This document shows, one piece after another, positions 12,201 through 24,200 of a DNA stretch of 64,000 nucleotides (its first letter is position 1; each line of letters begins with the position of its first letter). This stretch comes from Angiostrongylus vasorum. Lineage: Eukaryota > Nematoda > Chromadorea > Rhabditida > Metastrongylidae. The stretch spans positions 620,001 to 684,000 of the forward strand of contig JADANN010000162.1 of assembly GCA_018806985.1 (NCBI GenBank), written 5' to 3'. The notes below the pieces were generated by a model. That model saw only the letters and a list, made by a program, of their open reading frames with translations, searched no databases and was not told the DNA's origin. The position numbers were made by a program, and so were the translations under genes.

Positions 12201-15200
12201 TGCAGGAGTATGGAGTTTGTGAAGAGGGAAAAGAATAAGTGGCTTTATTTTCACCACTTTTTTCTGCATGTTTCTCCCTGCTTTAATGCATGCGTCGGGA
12301 ACATGGGTGGTACAAAAGCAGAATGAAAGATTATTTCACGTTACGAAACGGTTATCGAAGTGTTGCTATGGATATCCCATACCACACAACTAAAATTCGT
12401 TGACCACGCCGTATATGGGTAGACGTAGTATTAAGAATAGCTGAGCGTAAAATTCGTAATGTATTGGTAGTCTAGAAAATTCTCCAAGGGGACTTCTGGT
12501 AAGAGAATCATTTGGATTGAGAAATCAATACTCTTTTTAAAACGGTCTACACATCCATCAATTGAATTCTTCCATTCCGAGAAGGTTTGCCGGTTGTTTT
12601 CGTTTGTTTGTGCCTTCTAGGGAAAACAGCAACATATACGTTCAAGGCGGATCCTCTTGTTCTACGATGATTTCGCTTCTTGTAATTCTAAGTTTAAGTG
12701 GAAAATTTAGTTCTAGCGAGTAAATGGTAATGTTGGATGTGGGGTATGAACTTGTGCATAATTTGTTGTGAAACATAACTCAACTGGCTACCACAATTGC
12801 TTTCAGACGTAAATTCGCTGCTGAGTTTGAACTTGGATGGTCAGCGGATTTATCAGCTAGAAAAACAGGATTTCCATCTTCCCATGAATGTCTCGATCAC
12901 GGTAAGTGATATGAAAGCTGAATTCACTTCAAATCGCAAATCTACGAGCGAGTCAGAGAGTGCAGAGTTCCAAGCAAAGTTGACATGAACAAGACGAAAA
13001 CAAAGTTAATTTATTTTCGAATAATTTTCTGCCATAATAAGAAAGTCAAGGAGCAGAGGGAGCACTATTAATTTCATCCTGAGCGTTAAGATAATCGTAG
13101 TTGAAAATTGCACGAAATCAATCATTTCAGGTTGCCCTTCTTCTTATGTGACCCGTCTTTAGCTATTATTTGGATCTGGACAACACTTTTTTCTCATTTG
13201 ATTCGTAGTCTTCCATTCATTATGCACGAAGTTGTTCGGATTTGCTTGTGTGTTCGGCCAGTATTCGAAGACTCTATTTTTCACAAATACCGCTTAACGC
13301 TCGCCGAGCTGGGGCTCCATCGATTCCCGGAACAACCAGTCGAAGGCCTTTTGTATCTAAAATGACGTTTTCCGAATAGATCTGGTGTTAGTTCTGGTAT
13401 TACGGATTCCGATACCCATTGTTCAAAGGTTAAGCGATTGGTTTGGTCACGTTTATCAAATGCGTCATGTGCACCTAACGTTAGCACTTCGTTGACAAAT
13501 TCGTTGTGAAACTGAAAGCGGTTCGCAGTGGTTCTCACCTCCAGAGCAGGGTTTCTGATGGAGAATTAGGCTTTCTCGTTCACAAACATGTCTGATATTA
13601 ATTCACGAACTCCATCTTTATGGAAGGCTTCGTCGGCTTTCGGAGTGGCGTTCATATCAGCTACCGCCTGGATACGTGTGGTTATTAACCAACGATACCT
13701 CGTTAAACAGGACTCCAGTGCTTCATGGTAAAGGATTGTTACATCCAGAAAATGAACTGATCTTCAACATAACTTCGAGAACTTCGAACACATATTTCGG
13801 CCCATGAGGAACTTTAAATAGAGCTATTAGGCTCTACGGTTTCGGTAACCTGATACAACTTCATCCATTCAATGACGCTCAGAGTCTAAGATTGTATAGC
13901 CCCAAATTCCGCAAAGGAATTTTTATCAGTGTCTTCGTTTTAGAACCTCGAATTATTATCATTATTATCACACGACCCAACCTCACATCTACTGTGCGTA
14001 TTCCAACACTCCTTACATTCTCTTCGCTTTGCTCCCATTCATCGTTCACAGTGGTCTTCGAACATTTCGCGTATTTTTTCGGCTGCTGCTTGAGGGTTTC
14101 CTCTTCCTTTGTGATTGCCGTAAAATACTGGTCGAACCGATTCCCCTTGCTGTCTTGGAGATAGCCGAGGTTTTTTGATTTTCGTGTTAGTGTGAAAGTA
14201 TAACAATACAAATACAACGAAATACAGAGAATTCGAAGCCTAGAAAACCATCGATTAGGGATTAAAATGTGAGATTTTAAAAACTGTAAGCCGAAACTGT
14301 TCATTAGTGGTGGAATCGGGCTTTCCAGTTTTAGGTGGTTCCGAGAAGTTCGAGTGGTCTGATTTTGTTCGCTAAGGGTGTTCGAGGTGCCTTCACACTA
14401 CGAATCGAAATGCGACGAGTCGTTGCAGAGTAAGATTTACTTGTTCTTCGTTTACTCTGGTTTTTTTCTGTCTCACACTTAGTCTCTTATTCATATTTTC
14501 ACCTTCTTTTGAAGATGGCACCACCGAAAATACTGTAGATTTCACCTACGAAGTGCGAAGTGCAGGCGATGGGGAAAAGTTACGCTATGAAGTTGAAAAA
14601 ACTCAACTATCAAGTGCTACCTCTCAAGCGTAAATGTGTCAATGACATTACAAAGAGCGTACTTCTCTTTATGATGACGTACTTTGTGCTTCCTATCGTT
14701 GTGCTTTTACTAATTTGCCGCTTTTCACGTCAGCTAGTGACTCAATGGGGAGGTTCTCTGGATGTTCCGTTTCAACGACTTTCTAAGCACATATTGCTGA
14801 CATCACGATGGATGAGTCCGCTAGTCAAAAACGCCGCTGATAGTGGGCTGGGAACCGGATTAAGGAATGAAGTAGAAGAGTACTGAAGTATCAACTACTT
14901 ACTTAATTCATATTTCTTTTTTGACATAATCAATATGATTTTGTTTAATCCTTAGCTTAAAAAAATTTCGAGGAAGAAGGCTTGGGTTAGCTCATGCACT
15001 TCACAAAAATAATGCATATATGCATATATATTAGTTCCTGAAAGATTGTTCGTCAGCAAAGAATTGATGGAATTATCTGCTTTAGAAATATAAGAAATGT
15101 AGAAATAGAAATGATAGGCATTGATTAGTGAACATGGAATGTATTCGTCCACCTTAACCCAGTAAGAAAATCAAAACCAATATAAGGGTGACGCAGAAGA

Positions 15201-18200
15201 ACGTAGCGAAGGCGACCAAAGCCACCATGAAGATCGAAACATGATGACCGAAGGCCTCTGCTTCCTCTTCGTCCATACAACAAGGCAACCATGAACAGTT
15301 TAGTCGTCGACCATATTCCTGAAATTTAGTCGGAGATTGGTGATAGTCGGCTAAATTTAATCGGGGATTTTAATAGTTTCAAGAGGGTTGCGGCATGCTG
15401 TGAGCAGGTGTTAAAATGTTTTTGCAAATGAGAAATGAGTGTTGTAAATATAATGGATGCTAAGGTAGAACCTTTGTGCTATCCGAATGACACGATTCAC
15501 CGCGTAACGACTTATGTGAAAGCGTATCGGACCGGGATGACCTGAAATGACAAAAGTGAGTTTCGATTGATAACCTAAGGGATCGTAGTTCTATTTAGGG
15601 TGTTGACCATGTGATATTGGGATCGTTGATCGTTTGATGCTCGAGTTGTGTTATCACTTTAATTCTTATCAGTTGTTTAAGTAAAACATCCAAAAAAACA
15701 AATACATATCCTTGCTGTTAGAAGGAGATCACTTTCACAATGTTTAAATTGAAAAATATTAAAGAGTATCAGATGATTAGATGGAGACATCCATTAAAGG
15801 TTTTTTCAATTCCATAAAGTGCCCTCGTTCGCTCAACGAACAACAAACTAGTCAAAAGGTCAAAGGCTAAGATGTCTAAAGGGGAGAGCTTGTACTACGA
15901 AAAGAATTGCTTTTGCTATTAAATAATGAATGACATGTGATAATTAAGCGCTCTTCATTTCATTGAATTAAAACCGCAAAGCTTAAGCTTCTTTGTACTT
16001 ATCTTTCCTAGTGCTTATACAAGTTTAGCATCAAGGGATTCCAGTTGTATAAGCGAGCATGAAAAAGTTAGCTAGAAAACTTTTTAGCAGTATGTAAAAA
16101 AAACTTTTTTTGCTTTTTCGTCCCAAATATATAGTGCAGTGGTTATAGATGCCTTGAAATACAGACATAGTTTTTGGTTCGGTCACACGTCACGTTGAAG
16201 TCAAGCCTTCTATTACTCCTGAGGCGACAGATCTTTAGCAAATTTCTACTAAAGGATAGCAACACTGAGTTGACATGTCACTAGAATGTGGATGTATCCA
16301 GTCACCTCTGCGATGCTTAATGAGTCGAACGTATCGCACCTGCCTGAGAAAAGGTTGCTTTATTGGGGTCTTCCATGAAGGTTACGATTGGGAAGCACTA
16401 TGAAATAGCTCGTAATCCTGAAGCACATAGCTTCAGATGGATATTTGCGGTGTTGAAGTGGTTAATATTTGGAATTCACAAGATGCATTCCCTTCACGAC
16501 TTAAGCTGCTTGGTTACTAATCACAATGTTAATGGAAAAGCGCAGTGGAAGATTAACCGAAGCAATCAGGTGCCACCCACTGAGAGCAACCACCGAGAAT
16601 CGCACAACCCGAAAAATCAACACCACCGTGATAACGAAACAAAATACAAGTAATGCAAATCCGAACATAGAAAAAGTGGCATTTAATGACGAATTCGAAC
16701 AAAAACACTCATCACAACTATACCTCATTCCACTGTAGCCGGATCGATTTCTGGTGAAACACTAGGAAACTCTTCGAGTTGACGGCGAAGTGATAAGCTG
16801 ATACGACCGTCACGGCTGCACTCATGTCCGCCTCGATGAGCCGTTGGCCTGTCGACTTATAAGAGAACGAAAATATTCCACCTTTTCGTTTAACTACATC
16901 GGCTCAAACACACATAACCTGTGTTCTACAAATATAGGGATAAAATTTGGTACTGAGTGTGACACGAAACGTTTTTGAACCGATCGATTTGTAGCTTTTT
17001 TTATTATGTATAGAGTTTCGTTTTAAAAAACACTCTTTAGAAAGAGACTTCTTCTGTGCCGACATTTTTTAACAGAGAAGCCAGGAACATCGACTGCTGT
17101 TGTGTTAACTCAACAGTACACTACCTTCCTACCATTTTCACTAGAAGAAAGAGATTTTTAGAACTAAAAAAATGGTATTTAATTAACGATCAACCTTGTC
17201 TATCAGAAAAATGTCGTTATCGATCTCGATAAAAATCTCTTCGTGAGTGTCATGTATGTCTTTGTAAGCCCTCCTTATAATTTGATGAAATTCTTTCTCT
17301 TTCCCGGCAAGCCAAATGTACTGGAAAATTGCGGACTTCCTGAGGAATGTTATCGTCTTCTAAAGACTTTTTTAGATTTGGAAAAAACGAACTGTATTCG
17401 CATGAGCGTCTGACGCTCGGAAAGAAACACACGATAGTCGTTTCCTGGAGCGGAGACCTGATGACGTTGAGGCTCGGCGGCAATGCCATCGCTCGTCGGA
17501 TCGCTTTCGAAAACGAAAGCGTCATGGAGTTCTCCATTGGCGGAAATCCGTCCGGCTAAGAATCGTTTCTCGCTTTTTGCATGGCACAGTCTTTTTTCTT
17601 AATAGAAATTTTAAGAACGGAGTCGTTCACTGGTCTCATTGCTGAGCTCTCAATAAATGGCAGAGCAATCCTGCATAGTGACTTAAGTTCTTCCGCAGGT
17701 TCGTATTTTCTGAGCGTTTTTAGGGTAGTTAAGCCGGCGTCCATTAAGGACTGTTAGCGCCATTTGCTCATTTGCCTCAAATGGGTATTATTTTCAAAAA
17801 GAAAGCAGATTATCACAAACGCTTCATATTAGCGTTTTGTCATTTTTGGCTTCTAAGTATTGTTAACTAATTGTTTCCATCGACCAGTATCTTATTCCCT
17901 ACTGCTTACCACTTCCGTAGAGGTTTTTTCTATCCGTTTAATTTTCTTTTATTCAGTTGTTTGTAACTCTCATATGTATAGCCCTATTTTCCAAATTTTC
18001 AAATTTTTCGTCGTTCATACTTGTAGATGTGCGATTCTCTTATGTCCAGCCTGTTTTTGTTGGTGATGATGAGTACATAGAACTGAAAAACGTTACGGTA
18101 GATGTGGAGCCAAGACTCCAAATGATTTTAAGCATAAAAAAGTCTTCAAATAACGGTGGGTTCTTCTTTGGTTTTGAAGATTGTACTTTTTTTTTGAAAC

Positions 18201-21200
18201 CTGCTTGTGAGGGTCCCACTGAAGAGTTTCTTAAATGTCTTGCGTAATTTTCTAGATTTTTTAAAAAATTTCGATCGTTATAACAGAAGCAGCCAGTTCT
18301 ACTTGAAGTCGTTCTTGCGTCAAAGTTACCACCCAACAAACCTTCGTTGAAATGCTTACAAACAATAAAAATGATTATTTCAGGAATGATTTTGTATTGG
18401 GGTCCATCGCTTCTCGAGCAAACATCCGGCAATTTCATCTCCATCATGCTTGTCCATTCCGAGATTTATTTATTCTGGGTTTTCGGAGAGGATATTAAGT
18501 CATTACGGTATTTAATGAACAAAAGTTGTTCTTGTTAGGTCAAAGATAGTGAAGGCGTCTCAATGAAAGCTTTTATTTTTTCTTTATGTGAGGAAATCGA
18601 TGTTTTTTTCTGCACAAGAACGTCCCGAACATTTGGTGGGCTTGTTTAACGCGAGAATTTCTTAAGCTGAAGAGAATAAGATCCTTCATTTTTGAACTTC
18701 AAATTAGTCAGCTGTGACGCTAATGGCTTAATAGCCTAACGAAGAACAGAGCTGATTTTCTTCTCGGAAAACAAGTTGCTGACGCCAAACACATAGTTGA
18801 TTGCCTTAACAAAAACGACGGAATGTTCAGCACTCAAACGTCTCTCAAGTCTTCCTGGACCAGGGTCAGATTTGAAATGACTCCTTCAAATGCGTCCGTT
18901 TACCTCAATGGAACGCTGGCCAGTTCAGTTTCGTGCAAGGTAAGGTCTACGAAGTTTTTTTTTGTGTTTCGGGATCGGGAAAATCTTGTAGAGCAGAAAT
19001 AAACTGTGAATATGTACTCTGGTCTTTTTTATTAATCCAAGAAACGGGGAAAAAACAAGACTTTGTTCTGGATTTTTCATTTGATCCTAGCAAAGTTAAC
19101 ACTGAGTATTGTTTTGCTGAATATCCGAGAATCAACGCGGTTGCTTTCTCCATCAAGGATTTCTCGTTCAGTAATTACCTCTATTATCGTATGCTTTCAT
19201 TTCATTCCACTCTGAAAACTAATGAACGCATTGAAGGAATAAATATTTGCTCGGATTTCAATAATTTTGAAAAGCCATCTAATTCCGATTGTCTCATTTT
19301 TTTCTGACTTTTTACAAAAGAAAGGATAAAGCTCTCGGCGTTGATCAATCCCTGAGGGATAGGGCACGCATTTGCCTTCATTAAGCATCGTTTGGCGGTG
19401 ATTGTATGAATATCTTGCCTTTGCAATGACTTGCGGTGGCTTCTCCATGTATCAAGTCTGTTACCAATTTGCCGACTCCGGAGGTATGGAGGGGCTTGGT
19501 GGGCCATGGGCGCAAGGATCGATTCCAGGTATGTGTCGCAGGGCGCCTCCGACCACTACGCCACACGCGCCCCCCTAACTTATTATACAAGGCATATATC
19601 ATATAGGGAGGTGTAGTAATTCCCAGGACCGCCTCTCTATTAATGTCTGCAGTGGTCATTAATTTACTGTTTTTCTTGATGAGCACGTCGTTGTTATTAA
19701 CAATTTATTAAAAACAACCAGTGTCTGCTCATCAGGAAAACAGTAGATCACAGAGGATGTTTTCATTACTGCGCTTTTTTTCCAAAACAAATTATATTCT
19801 AAGTTGTTTTTTGCAGTGTTTGAGGAGAAGTAAGACCAAAAGGAAATGCATTGGTTTCAGATGACAAGCGATTCCTTGCAAATCGACGGCCACTCAATAT
19901 TTCTCGGAGGAGTTCCAAATGATCATCTACTGCCCAGACAACTTAGACACCTAAGCACACAATTCATTGGATCGTTTAAACGATTAGAAATGAACGAACG
20001 GCTCTTTAATCTGCATCAGGTAAGGTGTGGTTTTCACCTCGTTTGTGTCAAACAACCTCGCCAAGTTGTGTTTCATCAAAAATCAAGATTTCTCCGTAAG
20101 TGCTCAGAATATACAACTTGATCAGGTGTCTGTTAATTTTTGCACGATTCGTCTGAGATGAGCTATACGCGTTTTATCCTGGTTTCTTCATATTCGTAAG
20201 CCCTCAGAAAAAAGAGAAATTAAAACTTTCGTACCCAATCTACTAAAGTGAGAATTGCCAATTACCTCATAAAAGTCACTAAGGATTTGCTCACAACTGT
20301 TCTCTCCATCGCTTGCTTTCCCTTTCACGTGTTCTGTGAAGCACTAGTTTTCCGCACTAGTGTCTAAAATCGGCATGTGCAACTCAGTAGTTAAAAAGTA
20401 CCTTACAATACATATGTGGGTCAATTCGCATTTTGGGGTAAGGAAGCCTTCATTCGTGCGGAGTCAGATCGGAGTTATTTGAAAGGATAAAGAGCGCTAT
20501 TTTGATGAAACGGAAGCCCAGAGAGTCATTTTATACTCAAACGCGGGTTCATTCACCACTACGGTGCTTAATGGAGTTGGAGTGCATCACGCATCCATGA
20601 TTGATAGATCGACGCCGAGTACATTAACATTTCTCTTTTAATATTTATGATAGCAAGTCCAATCCGGTTTTCGTGATGCACTCTATTTGCCAAGCTCATT
20701 TAGCGTTCCAAAATTTTTCTTACAAACTCATAACTTAATGTGTTAAGTGTTATCTTCACTTCTGGGCCAGTAGCTCTGGCATAAAAACTTCGTAGGTGGG
20801 TGATTGAGGGAACTGGAAGCATCTCACCCGATACTTGAATTCGCATCGGCTAAGAACTCATTGTTGTATTTTACTACTAAAGGCTACAACTAAACCACAG
20901 GCTACGAGATATCGTCGATTTTTTTTAAACAAGTGTATATTATTTTGCAATGTTGAAGTCAAGGCGAAAAAAGTACATTTATACACAAAATCTCATCAAC
21001 AGATGCTGTCACATCACGAAAGAGGTGGTTTTAATCGTCTTTATCGAACCGCGCAACCGAACTGTTCACCTAAAGTGAAATGTTGACGATTGGAGCAGCA
21101 AGGGTTTGTAATGGTAGTCGTAGATTTCTCTGAGAGCTCTCACTGTAGTTGTTAAGCACTCGAGCAGTTATATATCCACAAATGATATCAAAAACATCTT

Positions 21201-24200
21201 AAATAAGTTCATTGTGCTTTTTTATCTCTCTATTGCCACAAGGATAAGTAGCCTTAGATACGCAGCTTTAGGAAGAGGTGTTGAACTCACAAATTTAGAA
21301 GTCATCCGAGACGATAATATGCGTTAGCTCGCGCTCTCGTTAACGACTCAGTTCTCTTGTGATTTCCCGGCATCTGCATCTGGATATTACGCCAAATATG
21401 CTCGAAGCTCCTCTTCGACATCGGGTAGTCAACGAGATTGTTCAGATCGTCGCTGCTATCTATAAAACATCTGGCCTTAGTGGAAAAGTTGGTTAAAAGT
21501 GAAATCAGGACAAGTATCCGTGTTTTCGGTGGCAAATTCAGTGACTATAGAAGACCATGAAACAAGGTGTAAGCAGAATTTTTTCTGATAGTTCCCAGAT
21601 TCAATAGGCACCTCATTAGAAGCTCCCTATTGATGCCTATCATTACGAACGAGTTAGTATCACATAGCATCGTGCAATAAGATACTCTATTTCTGTCGCA
21701 CGTCCGAATTCTTTTTTTGCATTATTTTCTTCTTATTCGCTTAAGAGTACACAGGCGCATAGCACCATCATATGAATTTGGCTTAGGGAACTGTAAAAAA
21801 GACATGTGGCGCAACCTCAACTCTTATCCTAACATTTTGTAGACTTTGTCGTGTATTTTACTTGAGGCAGAAAATTTGCGCTACTTGATCAAACTAAAGA
21901 TCGATGCATTAGTTTTCGAATGCATTCCTATCGAGACGACTTGTGTAGAATGAGCTCAACTTACCAATTAGGAATGCTTGACTGATGCATAAAGTAGCCA
22001 GTAGGATGGCGACAAGGACTCGCAGTGCCATCATAGCAGACTGAATGGGAAGGCGTGGTCGGGTGGGGGTGGCAACGAATGGCTCCACCTCGTTCATTTT
22101 GTAGCTATTTAAAAAATTACCTGAGAAAGCAAGTATCGACATCGGCTGCGTTAGGTTTCTCTCACCGTGCTATAGTACAAAGTATTAAATAGAGAGTAGT
22201 ATAGGGCTGAGGGCTTTTTCTACCCGAAGAAAAAAATCTGCCCTCGATTTTCCAGATTAGGTACAATGTCTCTGGAAGATACGTGCCGGCAGGAATCTCT
22301 GGAATGTCAAATCAAATGTTCTTTGTAGTCTACTGTGCTGTAGGGTGCGTGTGACTCAGTGGTCCGAGGCGCCCTGCAACACACACGTGGAATCGATCCC
22401 AGCGCCCATGGCCTACAAAGCCTTTCATCTCTCCGGGGTCGGCAAGTTGGTACCATACTTCTCTGGGAAGATAGCAGCACTGGCTCGATACATCGGTAGG
22501 CCACCGCGATTCATTGTAAAGGCCAGATATGCATTAATCACCTCCATACGATGTTTAGTAAAAATCGAATGCACGGCACATCACTCAGGGTTTGATCAAC
22601 GCCGAAAGCTTTATCCTTTTTTTAGTATGCTGTAATTTCGCCATGAGTAAATTCCCTGCAACACTGAACATTGTTCCTACTGGGAATCTCTGGAATTGGA
22701 CCAAGCTCTCGTTTTCACTTATAGAAGTGTTAAATGGGCTTTATAATGTGGTGCTACTAGCTCTTTATAAAAAAATCGGAAGCCCTTACACGATTTAGAG
22801 CTATGTAGAAAAGTTCTGAAATAAATGATTAATGTGCGATAAACTTCTATGTAATGTGAAGACGTGTACTTATGCTAATCCTGCAGAAAAATCCATACTA
22901 CTACTAAGGTTTCCCTCTCAGATTTCATTTGTTGTGAAAACAGACCTAAACACTCAAAATTATTGCTACCGAAGCCTAAGCGGGACGTGTAGCGCATTGT
23001 TTAGAGATGCTATGGGATTAAACCTGTGTCAATCGCTATTTCGATCTCGCTTCTTGGGCTTACCAAGCTCTTCATCATTTTTGGATCGAACAATTGTGCT
23101 AAACTTGTTTGCGAGGATAAAATACAGTGAATTGTTGCATCGCTAGGCCACTGCAAGTCATTGTAGAGATTAGATATGCGTCTCAACAGATCTGCAATGC
23201 TTGATGAAGTCAAATGCTTGGCGCATCCCTCCCAGAAAGATCAACACCAAACCCTTTCTTCTCTATGCAAACGACAAATCGTTGTGGATCGTTCCATCTT
23301 TGTAACGCAGAGTCGAGTTCTGAAGCTCTATCGTCTAGCGAAATTTTCGAAGGGTGGAAAATATTGAGAAAATCGCCGCCAAGAACGAACTTCGCTTAGC
23401 TACCATCTATCGAGAACTACGTCGGTGTGTTTCGTAGCTATGCAATCCACTACGTCTTCGAACACATCGCAGAATTTCGCGAAAGTCAAGAAACGGCAGC
23501 AAAAGTCGACTCGAACAATTTCCTCCCCCTCTCTTTTCTATTTAGTGCTCCTGTCTTAGAAATCTAACACTGATGATCGATATGTACCTTTTTACGTTAA
23601 CTTTACTACTTGTCTTCTGAAAATTTTTCTTAAAGGAAATCTGAAATTGTTGTCATCTAACAACAACTGCGTTCTTAACGATTGATACTATCTACTGAAC
23701 TTTTGTCGAATTTGATTTGGTAGGCGAAAGTATTTCTCTCCACGAAAAGCTCCCTTTTTTTTCAGAATCCTAGTTACAGGTTCTATAACTCATCGCCGTG
23801 CAATAGTGCGCAAAAAAGGGTCCGAAGTTTTTTCCAAATCGTCTACATCTTCCTTCTACATAGGCAGTTGCATCTATATTCGCAAATTTTACAGACGAGA
23901 AACGATTATCTAATGATGCTGAGATATTTGCAAAACTCCGGAGTGTAGGTGCGTGCGGTGGGATTCGAACGCGCTCTTACCATTTCCGGGGGCTAACACT
24001 TTCACCACCACACCATGCCCATCCTTCGTTTCGCCTTTCTCTCAGCTAGTTTTCTATCTACTACTGCCTTTAGAAATCACCCGTCAACAGGATTGATCTT
24101 GGGTGCTCACATCAGCATTGAACTCAGTTAAGCTGAGGCTGCAGTCGAAATCACAATGTTAACTTTTTTAGCTTACTGCCTACTATAATTTTCACGACAG

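Noticed and set aside
16501..16850. Minus-strand hydrophobic ORF and adjacent open stretch
   Set aside because: Could be a small membrane protein gene, but no splice phase or start joins the two parts and no family is recognised.
18933..19307. Plus-strand ORF of 124 codons
   Set aside because: It starts inside a laminin-G exon and runs through its GTAAGG donor; no domain, and the true reading continues at 19861.
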